In this document: in pieces, positions 12,409-26,508 of the stretch
How the letters are laid out: each line of letters opens with the position of its first letter
Numbering within the stretch: the stretch's first letter is position 1
NCBI RefSeq assembly: GCF_027744825.2
Contig: NC_071334.1
Location: 38,851,437 to 38,915,436, forward strand
Length of the DNA: 64,000 nucleotides
Direction: 5' to 3'
Origin: Synchiropus splendidus
Taxonomy: Eukaryota > Chordata > Actinopteri > Syngnathiformes > Callionymidae
Notes under the pieces: model-generated
Databases searched by the model: none
What the model was told of the DNA's origin: nothing
Seen by the model: only the letters and a program-made list of their open reading frames with translations
Translations under genes and position numbers: made by a program

Positions 12409-15400
12409 TCGAAAAACACTTCAGACAGCTTAGATTTGATGTGCACCTACTAGAAAGACCCTTTCTGCTATAGTGGGAGGTTAAAATTTCATGTTCTGAA
12501 GCTTCCCTGAAAAGTTATGGCACAATGCACAAAAATGCTTTTCAGCCAGAGATAAGGTGGGTTTCAGAACGCCAAAAATAAAAGTGTTAATAACTTTCGA
12601 AAAACATTTCAGACAGCTTAGATTTGATGTGCAACTACTAGAAAGACTCTTTCTGCAATAGTGGGAGGTTAAAATTTCATGTTCTGAAGCTTCCCTGAAA
12701 AGTTATGGCACAATGCACAAAAACGCTTTTCAGCCTGAGATAAGGTGGGTTTCGGAACGCCAAACATAAAAGTGTTAATAACTTTCGAAAAACACTTCAG
12801 ACAGCTTTGATTTTATATGCCACTACTAGAAAGACCCTTTCTGCTATAGTGGGAGGTTAAAATTTCATGTTCTGAAGCTTCCCTGAAAAGTTATGGCACA
12901 ATGCACAAAAACGCTTTTCAGCCTGAGATAAGGTGGGTTTCGGAACGCCAAACATAAAAGTGTTGATAACTTTCGAAAAACACTTCAGACAGCTTAGATT
13001 AGATGTGCAACTACTAGAAAGACCCTTTCTGCTATAGTGGGAGGTTAAAATTTCATGTTCTGAAGCTTCCCTGAAAAGTTATGGCACAATGCACAAAAAC
13101 GCTTTTCAGCCTGAGATAAGGTGGGTTTCGGAACGCCAAACATAAAAGTGTTGATAACTTTCGAAAAACACTTCAGACAGCTTAGATTTGATGTGCAACT
13201 ACTAGAAAGGCCCTTTCTGCTATAGTGGGAGGTTAAAATTTCAAGTTCTGAAGCTTCCCTGAAAAGTTATGGCACAATGCGTAAAAACGCTTTTCAGCCT
13301 GAGATAAGGTGGGTTTCGGAACGCCAAACATAAAAGTGTTAATAACTTTCGAAAAACACTTCAGACAGCTTAGATTTGATGTGCAACTACTAGAAAGACC
13401 CTTTCTGCTATAGTGGGAGGTTAAAATTTCATGTTCTGAAGCTTCCCTGAAAAGTTATGGCACAATGCACAAAAACGCTTTTCAGCCTGAGATAAGGTGG
13501 GTTTCGGAACGCCAAACATAAAAGTGTTAATAACTTTCGAAAAACACTTCAGACAGCTTAGATTTGATGTCCAACTACTAGAAAGACCCTTTCTGCTATA
13601 GTGGGAGGCTAAAATTTCATATTCTGAAGCTTCCCTGAAAAGTTATGGCACAATGCACAAAAACGCTTTTCAGCCTGAGATAAGGTGGGTTTCGGAACGC
13701 CAAACATAAAAGTGTTAATAACTTTCGAAAAACACTTCAGACAGCTAATATTTGATGTACAACTACTAGAAAGACCCTTTCTGCTATAGTGGGAGGTTAA
13801 AATTTCATGTTCTGAAGCTTCCCTGAAAAGTTATGGCACAATGCACAAAAACGCTTTTCAGCCTGAGATAAGGTGGGTTTCGGAACGCCAAACATAAAAG
13901 TGTTGATAACTTTCAAAAAACACTTCAGACAGCTTAGATTTGATGTGCAACTACTAGAAAGACCCTTTCTGCTATAGTGGGAGGTTAAAATTTCATGTTC
14001 TGAAGCTTCCCTGAAAAGTTATGGCACAATGCACAAAAACGCTTTTCAGCCTGAGATAAGGTGGGTTTCGGAACGCCAAACATAAAAGTGTTGATAACTT
14101 TCGAAAAACACTTCAGACAGCTTAGATTTGATGTGTACCTACTAGAAAGGCCCTTTCTGCTATAGTGGGAGGTTAAAATTTCATGTTCTGAAGCTTCCCT
14201 GAAAAGTTATGGCACAATGCGTAAAAACGCTTTTCAGCCTGAGATAAGGTGGGTTTCGGAACGCCAAACATAAAAGTGTTGATAACTTACGAAAAACACT
14301 TCCGACAGCTTAGATTTGATGTGCACCTACTAGAAAGACCCTTTCTGCTATAGTGGGAGGTTAAAATTTCATGTTCTGAAGCTTCCCTGAAAAGTTATGG
14401 CACAATGCACAAAAACGCTTTTCAGCCTGAGATAAGGTGGGTTTCGGAACGCCAAACATAAAAGTGTTGATAACTTTCGAAAAACACTTCAGACAGCTTA
14501 GATTTGATGTGCACCTACTAGAAAGGCCCTTTCTGCTATAGTGGGAGGTTAAAATTTCATGTTCTGAAGCCTCCCTGAAAAGTTATGGCACAATGCGTAA
14601 AAACGCTTTTCAGCCTGAGATAAGGTGGGTTTCGGTACGCCAAACATAAAAGTGTTAATAACTTTCGAAAAACACTTCAGACAGCTTAGATTAGATGTGC
14701 AACTACTAGAAAGACCCTTTATGCTATAGTAGGAGGTTAAAATTTCATGTTCTGAAGCTTCCCTGAAAAGTTATGGCACAATGCGTAAAAACGCTTTTCA
14801 GCCTGAGATAAGGTGGGTTTCGGAACGCCAAACATAAAAGTGTTAATGACTATCGAAAAACACTTCAGACAGCTAAGATTTTATGTGCAACTACTAGAAA
14901 GACCCTTTATGCTATAGTGGGAGGTTAAAATTTCATGTTCTGAAGCTTCCCTGAAAAGTTATGGCACAATGCACAAAAACGCTTTTCAGCCTGAGATAAG
15001 GTGGGTTTCGGAACGCCAAACATAAAAGTGTTAATAACTTTCGAAAAACACTTCAGACAGCTTAGATTTGATGTGCACCTACTAGAAAGACCCTTTATGC
15101 TATAGTGGGAGGTTAAAATTTCATGTTCTGAAGCTTCCCTGAAAAGTTATGCCACAATGCACAAAAACGCTTTTCAGCCTGAGATAAGGTGGGTTTCGGA
15201 ACGCCAAACATAAAAGTGTTGATAACTTTCGAAAAACACTTCCGACAGCTTAGATTTGATGTGCACCTACTAGAAAGACCCTTTCTGCTATAGTGGGAGG
15301 TTAAAATTTCATGTTCTGAAGCTTCCCTGAAAAGTTATGGCACAATGCACAAAAAGGCTTTTCAGCCTGAGATAAGGTGGGTTTCGGAACGCCAAACATA

Positions 15401-16168
15401 AAAGTGTTGATAACTTTCGAAAAACACTTCAGACAGCTTAGATTTGATGTGCACCTACTAGAAAGGCCCTTTCTGCTATAGTGGGAGGTTAAAATTTCAT
15501 GTTCTGAAGCTTCCCTGAAAAGTTATGGCACAATGCGTAAAAACGCTTTTCAGGCTGAGATAAGGTGGGTTTCGGAACGCCAAACATAAAAGTGTTGATA
15601 ACTTTCGAAAAACACTTCAGACAGCTTAGATTTGATGTGCACCTACTAGAAAGGCCCTTTCTGCTATAGTGGGAGGTTAAAATTTCATGTTCTGAAGCTT
15701 CCCTGAAAAGTTATGGCACAATGCGTAAAAACACTTTTCAGCCTGACATAAGGTGGGTTTCGGAACGCCAAACATAAAAGTGTTAATAACTTTCGAAAAA
15801 CACTTCAGACAGCTTAGATTTGATGTGCAACTACTAGAAAGACCCTTTCTGCTATAGTGGGAGGTTAAAATTTCATGTTCTGAAGCTTCCCTGAAAAGTT
15901 ATGGCACAATGCACAAAAACGCTTTTCAGCCTGAGATAAGGTGGGTTTCGGAACGCCAAACATAAAAGTGTTAATAACTTTCGAAAAACACTTCAGACAG
16001 CTTAGATTTGATGTGCACCTACAAGAAAGGCCCTTTCTGCTATAGTGGGAGGTTAAAATTTCATGTTCTGAAGCTTCCCTGAAAAGTTATGGCACAATGC
16101 GTAAAAACGCTTTTCAGCCTGAGATAAGGTGGGTTTCGGAACGCCAAACATAAAAGTGTTGATAACTT
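12409..16168. repeat. Older 20-monomer block, second copy (monomers 67-86)
   Basis: Direct copy of 1-3760, 66 monomers downstream, with only a handful of substitutions noticed. Unlike the first copy it runs straight into the TTCCATG block at 16169, giving a continuous 28-monomer run (12409-17672). That is the same monomer count as the later 5,264-bp unit at 47565. Confidence 0.85.
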
Positions 16169-17672
16169 TCGAAAAACACTTCAGACAGCTTAGATTTGAT
16201 GTGCAACTACTAGAAAGACCCTTTCTGCTATAGTGGGAGGTTAAAATTTCATGTTCTGAAGCTTCCCTGAAAAGTTATGGCACAATGCACAAAAACGCTT
16301 TTCAGCCTGAGATAAGGTGGGTTTCGGAACGCCAAACATAAAAGTGTTGATAACTTTCGAAAAACACTTCAGACAGCTTAGATTTGATGTGCACCTACTA
16401 GAAAGACCCTTTCTGCTATAGTGGGAGGTTAAAATTTCATGTTCTGAAGCTTCCATGAAAAGTTATGCCACAATGCACAAAAATGCTTTTCAGCCAGAGA
16501 TAAGGTGGGTTTCGGAACGCCAAAAATAAAAGTGTTGATAACTTTCGAAAAACATTTCAGACAGCTTAGATTTGATGTGCAACTACTAGAAAGACCCTTT
16601 CTGCTATAGTGGGAGGTTAAAATTTCATGTTCTGAAGCTTCCCTGAAAAGTTATGGCACAATGCACAAAAACGCTTTTCAGCCTGAGATAAGGTGGGTTT
16701 CGGAACGCCAAACATAAAAGTGTTAATAACTTTCGAAAAACACTTCAGACAGCGAAGATTTTATATGCCACTACTAGAAAGACCCTTTCTGCTATAGTGG
16801 GAGGTTAAAATTTCATGTTCTGAAGCTTCCCTGAAAAGTTATGGCACAATGCACAAAAACGCTTTTCAGCCTGAGATAAGGTGGGTTTCGGAACGCCAAA
16901 CATAAAAGTGTTGATAACTTTCGAAAAACACTTCAGACAGCTTAGATTAGATGTGCAACTACTAGAAAGACCCTTTCTGCTATAGTGGGAGGTTAAAATT
17001 TCATGTTCTGAAGCTTCCCTGAAAAGTTATGGCACAATGCACAAAAACGCTTTTCAGCCTGAGATAAGGTGGGTTTCGGAACGCCAAACATAAAAGTGTT
17101 GATAACTTTCGAAAAACACTTCAGACAGCTTAGATTTGATGTGCACCTACTAGAAAGGCCCTTTCTGCTATAGTGGGAGGTTAAAATTTCAAGTTCTGAA
17201 GCTTCCCTGAAAAGTTATGGCACAATGCGTAAAAACGCTTTTCAGCCTGAGATAAGGTGGGTTTCGGAACGCCAAACATAAAAGTGTTAATAACTTTCGA
17301 AAAACACTCCAGACAGCTTAGATTTGATGTGCAACTACTAGAAAGACCCTTTCTACTATAGTGGGAGGTTAAAATTTCATGTTCTGAAGCTTCCCTGAAA
17401 AGTTATGGCACAATGCACAAAAACGCTTTTCAGCCTGAGATAAGGTGGGTTTCGGAACGCCAAACATAAAAGTGTTGATAACCTTCGAAAAACATTTCAG
17501 ACAGCTTAGATTTGATGTGCAACTACTAGAAAGACGCTTTCTGCTATAGTGGGAGGTTAAAATTTCATGTTCTGAAGCTTCCCTGAAAAGTTATGGCACA
17601 ATGCGTAAAAACGCTTTTCAGCCTGAGATAAGGTGGGTTTCGGAACGCCAAACATAAAAGTGTTAATAACTT
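16169..17672. repeat. 8-monomer block, second copy (monomers 87-94)
   Basis: It matches 5077-6580 monomer for monomer. Its last monomer has the GACGCTTTC marker but then GCGTAAAA instead of GCACAAAA. The crossover into the next block therefore lies inside monomer 94, between about 17535 and 17603. Confidence 0.8.
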
Positions 17673-20600
17673 TCGAAAAACACTTCAGACAGCTTAGATT
17701 TGATGTGCAACTACTAGAAAGACCCTTTCTGCTATAGTGGGAGGTTAAAATTTCATGTTCTGAAGCTTCTCTGAAAAGTTATGGCACAATGCACAAAAAC
17801 GCTTTTCAGCCTGAGATAAGGTGGGTTTCGGAACGCCAAACATAAAAGTGTTGATAACTTTCGAAAAACACTTCAGACAGCTTAGATTTGATGTGTACCT
17901 ACTAGAAAGGCCCTTTCTGCTATAGTGGGAGATTAAAATTTCATGTTCTGAAGCTTCCCTGAAAAGTTATGGCACAATGCGTAAAAACGCTTTTCAGCCT
18001 GAGATAAGGTGGGTTTCGGAACGCCAAACATAAAAGTGCTAATAACTATCGAAAAACACTTCAGACAGCTTAGATTTGATGTGCACCTACTAGAAAGACC
18101 CTTTCTGCTATAGTGGGAGGTTAAAATTTCATGTTCTGAAGCTTCCCTGAAAAGTTATGCCACAATGCACAAAAACGCTTTTCAGCCTGAGATAAGGTGG
18201 GTTTCGGAACGCCAAACATAAAAGTGTTGATAACTTTCGAAAAACACTTCCGACAGCTTAGATTTGATGTGCACCTACTAGAAAGACCCTTTATGCTATA
18301 GTGGGAGGTTAAAATTTCATGTTCTGAAGCTTCCCTGAAAAGTTATGGCACAATGCACTAAAACGCTTTTCAGCCTGAGATAAGGTGGGTTTCGGAACGC
18401 CAAACATAAAAGTGTTGATAACTTTCGAAAAACACTTCAGACAGCTTAGATTTGATGTGCACCTACTAGAAAGACCCTTTCTGCTATAGTGGGAGGTTAA
18501 AATTTCATGTTCTGAAGCTTCCCTGAAAAGTTATGCCACAATGCACAAAAACGCTTTTCAGCCTGAGATAAGGTGGGTTTCGGAACGCCAAACATAAAAG
18601 TGTTGATAACTTTCGAAAAACACTTCCGACAGCTTAGATTTGATGTGCACCTACTAGAAAGACCCTTTCTGCTATAGTGGGAGGTTAAAATTTCATGTTC
18701 TGAAGCTTCCCTGAAAAGTTATGGCACAATGCGTAAAAACGCTTTTCAGCCTGAGATAAGGTGGGTTTCGGAACGCCAAACATAAAAGTGTTAATAACTT
18801 TCGAAAAACACTTCAGACAGCTTAGATTTGATGTGCAACTACTAGAAAGACCCTTTCTGCTATAGTGGGAGGTTAAAATTTCATGTTCTGAAGCTTCTCT
18901 GAAAAGTTATGGCACAATGCACAAAAACGCTTTTCAGCCTGAGATAAGGTGGGTTTCGGAACGCCAAACATAAAAGTGTTGATAACTTTCGAAAAACACT
19001 TCAGACAGCTTAGATTTGATGTGTACCTACTAGAAAGGCCCTTTCTGCTATAGTGGGAGATTAAAATTTCATGTTCTGAAGCTTCCCTGAAAAGTTATGG
19101 CACAATGCGTAAAAACGCTTTTCAGCCTGAGATAAGGTGGGTTTCGGAACGTCAAACATAAAAGTGCTAATAACTATCGAAAAACACTTCAGACAGCTTA
19201 GATTTGATGTGCACCTACTAGAAAGACCCTTTCTGCTATAGTGGGAGGTTAAAATTTCATGTTCTGAAGCTTCCCTGAAAAGTTATGCCACAATGCACAA
19301 AAACGCTTTTCAGCCTGAGATAAGGTGGGTTTCGGAACGCCAAACATAAAAGTGTTGATAACTTTCGAAAAACACTTCCGACAGCTTAGATTTGATGTGC
19401 ACCTACTAGAAAGACCCTTTATGCTATAGTGGGAGGTTAAAATTTCATGTTCTGAAGCTTCCCTGAAAAGTTATGGCACAATGCACAAAAACGCTTTTCA
19501 GCCTGAGATAAGGTGGGTTTCGGAACGCCAAACATAAAAGTGTTGATAACTTTCGAAAAACACTTCAGACAGCTTAGATTTGATGTGCACCTACTAGAAA
19601 GGCCCTTTCTGCTATAGTGGGAGGTTTAAATTTCATGTTCTGAAGCCTCCCTGAAAAGTTATGGCACAATGCGTAAAAACGCTTTTCAGCCAGAGATAAG
19701 GTGGGTTTCGGAACGCCAAACATAAAAGTGTTAATAACTTTCGAAAAACACTTCAGACAGCTTAGATTTGATGTGCAACTACTAGAAAGACCCTTTCTGC
19801 TATAGTGGGAGGTTAAAATTTTATGTTCTGAAGCTTCCCTGAAAAGTTATGGCACAATGCACAAAAACGCTTTTCAGCCTGAGATAAGGTGGGTTTCGGA
19901 ACGCCAAACATAAAAGTGTTGATAACTTTCGAAAAACACTTCAGACAGCTTAGATTTGATGTGCACCTACTAGAAAGGCCCTTTCTGCTATAGTGGGAGG
20001 TTAAAATTTCATGTTCTGAAGCCTCCCTGAAAAGTTATGGCACAATGCGTAAAAACGCTTTTCAGCCTGAGATAAGGTGGGTTTCGGAACGCCAAACATA
20101 AAAGTGTTAATAACTTTCGAAAAACACTTCAGACAGCTTAGATTTGATGTGCAACTACTAGAAAGACCCTTTCTGCTATAGTGGGAGGTTAAAATTTCAT
20201 GTTCTGAAGCTTCCCTGAAAAGTTATGGCACAATGCGTAAAAACGCTTTTCAGCCTGAGATAAGGTGGGTTTCGGAACGCCAAACATAAAAGTGTTAATG
20301 ACTATCGAAAAACACTTCAGACAGCTAAGATTTTATGTGCAACTACTAGAAAGACCCTTTATGCTATAGTGGGAGGTTAAAATTTCATGTTCTGAAGCTT
20401 CCCTGAAAAGTTATGGCACAATGCACAAAAACGCTTTTCAGCCTGAGATAAGGTGGGTTTCGGAAAGCCAAACATAAAAGTGTTAATAACTTTCGAAAAA
20501 CACTTCAGACAGCATAGATTTGATGTGCACCTACTAGAAAGACCCTTTCTGCTATAGTGGGAGGTTAAAATTTCATGTTCTGAAGCTTCCCTGAAAAGTT

Positions 20601-20680
20601 ATGCCACAATGCACAAAAACGCTTTTCAGCCTGAGATAAGGTGGGTTTCGGAACGCCAAACATAAAAGTGTTGATAACTT
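17673..20680. repeat. Six-monomer cassette doubled, then the 61-66-type block (monomers 95-110)
   Basis: The GCTTCTCTG / GGAGATTA marker pair appears in monomers 95-96 and 101-102, 1,128 bp apart. Monomers 105-110 then copy 61-66. Monomers 99-110 (18425-20680) match 58845-61100 at +215 monomers (40,420 bp). Private changes include CACTAAAACGC near 18356, CGTCAAAC near 19150 and TTTTATGTTC near 19820. Confidence 0.8.
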
Positions 20681-22748
20681 TCGAAAAACACTTCCGACAG
20701 CTTAGATTTGATGTGCACCTACTAGAAAGACCCTTTCTGCTATAGTGGGAGGTTAAAATTTCATGTTCTGAAGCTTCCCTGAAAAGTTATGGCACAATGC
20801 GTAAAAACGCTTTTCAGCCTGAGATAAGGTGGGTTTCGGAACGCCAAACATAAAAGTGTTAATGACTATCGAAAAACACTTCAGACAGCTAAGATTTTAT
20901 GTGCAACTACTAGAAAGACCCTTTATGCTATAGTGGGAGGTTAAAATTTCATGTTCTGAAGCTTCCCTGAAAAGTTATGGCACAATGCACAAAAACGCTT
21001 TTCAGCCTGAGATAAGGTGGGTTTCGGAACGCCAAACATAAAAGTGTTAATAACTTTCGAAAAACACTTCAGACAGCTTAGATTTGATGTGCACCTACTA
21101 GAAAGACCCTTTCTGCTATAGTGGGAGGTTAAAATTTCATGTTCTGAAGCTTCCCTGAAAAGTTATGGCACAATGCACAAAAAGGCTTTTCAGCCTGAGA
21201 TAAGGTGGGTTTCGGAACGCCAAACATAAAAGTGTTGATAACTTTCGAAAAACACTTCAGACAGCTTAGATTTGATGTGCACCTACTAGAAAGGCCCTTT
21301 CTGCTATAGTGGGAGGTTAAAATTTCATGTTCTGAAGCTTCCCTGAAAAGTTATGGCACAATGCACAAAAAGGCTTTTCAGCCTGAGATAAGGTGGGTTT
21401 CGGAACGCCAAACATAAAAGTGTTGATAACTTTCGAAAAACACTTCAGACAGCTTAGATTTGATGTGCACCTACTAGAAAGGCCCTTTCTGCTATAGTGG
21501 GAGGTTAAAATTTCATGTTCTGAAGCTTCCCTGAAAAGTTATGGCACAATACGTAAAAACGCTTTTCAGCCTGAGATAAGGTGGGTTTCGGAACGCCAAA
21601 CATAAAAGTGTTAATAACTATCGAAAAACACTTCAGACAGCTAAGATTTTATGTGCAACTACTAGAAAGATCCTTTATGCTATAGTGGGAGGTTAAAATT
21701 TCATGTTCTGAAGCTTCCCTGAAAAGTTATGGCACAATGCACAAAAACGCTTTTCAGCCTGAGATAAGGTGGGTTTCGGAACGCCAAACATAAAAGTGTT
21801 AATAACTTTCGAAAAACACTTCAGACAGCTTAGATTTGATGTGCACCTACTAGAAAGACCCTTTCTGCTATAGTGGGAGGTTAAAATTTCATGTTCTGAA
21901 GCTTCCCTGAAAAGTTATGCCACAATGCACAAAAACGCTTTTCAGCCTGAGATAAGGTGGGTTTCGGAACGCCAAACATAAAAGTGTTGATAACTTTCGA
22001 AAAACACTTCAGACAGCTTAGATTAGATGTGCAACTACTAGAAAGACCCTTTCTGCTATAGTGGGAGGTTAAAATTTCATGTTCTGAAGCTTCCCTGAAA
22101 AGTTATGGCACAATGCGTAAAAACGCTTTTCAGCCTGAGATAAGGTGGGTTTCGGAACGCCAAACATAAAAGTGTTAATGACTATCGAAAAACACTTCAG
22201 ACAGCTAAGATTTTATGTGCAACTACTAGAAAGACCCTTTATGCTATAGTGGGAGGTTAAAACTTCATGTTCTGAAGCTTCCCTGAAAAGTTATGGCACA
22301 ATGCACAAAAACGCTTTTCAGCCTGAGATAAGGTGGGTTTCGGAACGCCAAACATAAAAGTGTTAATAACTTTCGAAAAACACTTCAGACAGCTAATATT
22401 TGATGTACAACTACTAGAAAGACCCTTTCTGCTATACTGGGAGGTTAAAATTTCATGTTCTGAAGCTTCCCTGAAAAGTTATGGCACAATGCACAAAAAC
22501 GCTTTTCAGCCTGAGATAAGGTGGGTTTCGGAACGCCAAACATAAAAGTGTTGATAACTTTCGAAAAACACTTCAGACAGCTTAGATTTGATGTGCAACT
22601 ACTAGAAAGACCCTTTCTGCTATAGTGGGAGGTTAAAATTTCATGTTCTGAAGCTTCCCTGAAAAGTTATGGCACAATGCACAAAAACGCTTTTCAGCCT
22701 GAGATAAGGTGGGTTTCGGAACGCCAAACACAAAAGTGTTGATAACTT
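20681..22748. repeat. Mosaic monomers 111-121, the last seven copied at 61289-62604
   Basis: Monomers 115-121 match 327-333 at +212 monomers (39,856 bp). Shared markers are AATACGTAAAA, GATCC, GATTAGATG, TATACTGG (near 22434) and CAAACACAAAAG (near 22726). The offset changes from 215 to 212 across monomers 111-114, so three whole monomers were gained here or lost in the right flank. Confidence 0.75.
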
Positions 22749-25700
22749 TCGAAAAACACTTCAGACAGCTTAGATTTGATGTGCACCTACTAGAAAGTCC
22801 CTTTCTGCTATAGTGGGAGGTTAAAATTTCATGTTCTGAAGCTTCCCTGAAAAGTTATGGCACAATGCGTAAAAACGCTTTTCAGCCTGAGATAAGGTGG
22901 GTTTCGGAACGCCAAACATAAAAGTGTTAATAACTTTCGAAATACACTTCAGACAGCTTAGATTTGATGTGCAACTACTAGAAAGACCCTTTCTGCTATA
23001 GTGGGAGGCTAAAATTTCATATTCTGAAGCTTCCCTGAAAAGTTATGGCACAATGCACAAAAACGCTTTTCAGCCTGAGATAAGGTGGGTTTCGGAACGC
23101 CAAACATAAAAGTGTTAATAACTTTCGAAAAACACTTCAGACAGCTAATATTTGATGTACAACTACTAGAAAGACCCTTTCTGCTATAGTGGGAGGTTAA
23201 AATTTCATGTTCTGAAGCTTCCCTGAAAAGTTATGGCACAATGCACAAAAACGCTTTTCAGCCTGAGATAAGGTGGGTTTCGGAACGCCAAACATAAAAG
23301 TGTTGATAACTTTCAAAAAACACTTCAGACAGCTTAGATTTGATGTGCAACTACTAGAAAGACCCTTTCTGCTATAGTGGGAGGTTAAAATTTCATGTTC
23401 TGAAGCTTCCCTGAAAAGTTATGGCACAATGCACAAAAACGCTTTTCAGCCTGAGATAAGGTGGGTTTCGGAACGCCAAACATAAAAGTGTTGATAACTT
23501 TCGAAAAACACTTCAGACAGCTTAGATTTGATGTGTACCTACTAGAAAGGCCGTTTCTGCTATAGTGGGAGGTTAAAATTTCATGTTCTGAAGCTTCCCT
23601 GAAAAGTTATGGCACAATGCGTAAAAACGCTTTTCAGCCTGAGATAAGGTGGGTTTCGGAACGCCAAACATAAAAGTGCTAATAACTATCGAAAAACACT
23701 TCAGACAGCTAAGACTTTATGTGCAACTACTAGAAAGACCCTTTATGCTATAGTGGGAGGTTAAAATTTCATGTTCTGAAGCTTCCCTGAAAAGTTATGG
23801 CACAATGCACAAAAACGCTTTTCAGCCTGAGATAAGGTGGGTTTCGGAACGCCAAACATAAAAGTGTTAATAACTTTCGAAAAACACTTCAGACAGCTTA
23901 GATTTGATGTGCAACTACTAGAAAGACCCTTTCTGCTATAGTGGGAGGTTAAAATTTCATGTTCTGAAGCTTCCCTGAAAAGTTATGCCACAATGCAAAA
24001 AAAAGCTTTTCAGCCTGAGATAAGGTGGGTTTCGGAACGCCAAACATAAAAGTGTTGATAACTTTCGAAAAACACTTCCGACAGCTTAGATTTGATGTGC
24101 ACCTACTAGAAAGCCCCTTTCTGCTATAGTGGGAGGTTAAAATTTCATGTTCTGAAGCTTCCCTGAAAAGTTATGGCACAATGCACAAAAACGCTTTTCA
24201 GCCTGAGATAAGGTGGGTTTCGGAACGCCAAACATAAAAGTGTTGATAACTTTCGAAAAACACTTCAGACAGCTTAGATTTGATGTGCACGTACTAGAAA
24301 GGCCCTTTCTGCTATAGTGGGAGGTTAAAATTTCATGTTCTGAAGCTTCCCTGAAAAGTTATGGCACAATGCGTAAAAACGCTTTTCAGCCTGAGATAAG
24401 GTGGGTTTCGGAACGCCAAACATAAAAGTGTTAATAACTATCGAAAAACACTTCAGACAGCTAAGATTTTATGTGCAACTACTAGAAAGATCCTTTATGC
24501 TATAGTGGGAGGTTAAAATTTCATGTTCTGAAGCTTCCCTGAAAAGTTATGGCACAATGCACAAAAACGCTTTTCAGCCTGAGATAAGGTGGGTTTCGGA
24601 ACGCCAAACATAAAAGTGTTAATAACTTTCGAAAAACACTTCAGACAGCTTAGATTTGATGTGCACCTACTAGAAAGACCCTTTCTGCTATAGTGGGAGG
24701 TTAAAATTTCATGTTCTGAAGCTTCCCTGAAAAGTTATGGCACAATGCACAAAAACGCTTTTCAGCCTGAGATAAGGTGGGTTTCGGAACGCCAAACATA
24801 AAAGTGTTAATAACTTTCGAAAAACACTTCAGACAGCTTAGATTTGATGTGCACCTACTAGAAAGACCCTTTCTGCTATAGTGGGAGGTTAAAATTTCAT
24901 GTTCTGAAGCTTCCCTGAAAAGTTATGCCACAATGCACAAAAACGCTTTTCAGCCTGAGATAAGGTGGGTTTCGGAACGCCAAACATAAAAGTGTTGATA
25001 ACTTTCGAAAAACACTTCCGACAGCTTAGATTTGATGTGCACCTACTAGAAAGACCCTTTCTGCTGTAGTGGGAGGTTAAAATTTCATGTTCTGAAGCTT
25101 CCCTGAAAAGTTATGGCACAATGCGTAAAAACGCTTTTCAGCCTGAGATAAGGTGGGTTTCGGAACGCCAAACATAAAAGTGTTAATGACTATCGAAAAA
25201 CACTTCAGACAGCTAAGATTTTATGTGCAACTACTAGAAAGACCCTTTATGCTATAGTGGGAGGTTAAAATTTCATGTTCTGAAGCTTCCCTGAAAAGTT
25301 ATGGCACAATGCACAAAAACGCTTTTCAGCCTGAGATAAGGTGGGTTTCGGAACGCCAAACATAAAAGTGTTGATAACTTTCGAAAAACACTTCCGACAG
25401 CTTAGATTTGATGTGCACCTACTAGAAAGACCCTTTCTGCTATAGTGGGAGGTTAAAATTTCATGTTCTGAAGCTTCCCTGAAAAGTTATGGCACAATGC
25501 ACAAAAAGGCTTTTCAGCCTGAGATAAGGTGGGTTTCGGAACGCCAAACATAAAAGTGTTGATAACTTTCGAAAAACACTTCAGACAGCTTAGATTTGAT
25601 GTGCACGTACTAGAAAGGCCCTTTCTGCTATAGTGGGAGGTTAAAATTTCATGTTCTGAAGCTTCCCTGAAAAGTTATGGCACAATGCGTAAAAACGCTT

Positions 25701-26508
25701 TTCAGCCTGAGATAAGGTGGGTTTCGGAACGCCAAACATAAAAGTGTTAATAACTATCGAAAAACACTTCAGACAGCTAAGATTTTATGTGCAACTACTA
25801 GAAAAATCCTTTATGCTATAGTGGGAGGTTAAAATTTCATGTTCTGAAGCTTCCCTGAAAAGTTATGGCACAATGCACAAAAACGCTTTTCAGCCTGAGA
25901 TAAGGTGGGTTTCGGAACGCCAAACATAAAAGTGTTAATAACTTTCGAAAAACACTTCAGACAGCTTAGATTTGATGTGCACCTACTAGAAAGACCCTTT
26001 CTGCTATAGTGGGAGGTTAAAATTTCATGTTCTGAAGCTTCCCTGAAAAGTTATGGCACAATGCACAAAAACGCTTTTCAGCCTGAGATAAGGTGGGTTT
26101 CGGAACGCCAAACATAAAAGTGTTAATAACTTTCGAAAAACACTTCAGACAGCTTAGATTTGATGTGCACCTACTAGAAAGACCCTTTCTGCTATAGTGG
26201 GAGGTTAAAATTTCATGTTCTGAAGCTTCCCTGAAAAGTTATGCCACAATGCACAAAAACGCTTTTCAGCCTGAGATAAGGTGGGTTTCGGAACGCCAAA
26301 CATAAAAGTGTTGATAACTTTCGAAAAACACTTCCGACAGCTTAGATTTGATGTGCACCTACTAGAAAGACCCTTTCTGCTATAGTGGGAGGTTAAAATT
26401 TCATGTTCTGAAGCTTCCCTGAAAAGTTATGGCACAATGCGTAAAAACGCTTTTCAGCCTGAGATAAGGTGGGTTTCGGAACGCCAAACATAAAAGTGTT
26501 AATAACTT
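22749..26508. repeat. Mosaic monomers 122-141 with a 7-monomer duplication
   Basis: Monomers 129-134 (24065-25192) recur as 136-141 (25381-26508), seven monomers (1,316 bp) later. Both resemble 46-51, with GCACGTAC and GATCC/TTATGC markers. Monomer 128 has a run of eight A near 23997, made by substitution without a length change. Private variants include GAAAGTCC near 22795, CCGTTTCTGC near 23551 and CTGTAG near 25064. Confidence 0.75.

Noticed and set aside
23990..24010. Retroelement poly-A tail or insertion at the run of eight A
   Set aside because: The run arises from substitutions in GCACAAAAACGC. The monomer remains 188 bp and there is no foreign sequence beside it.
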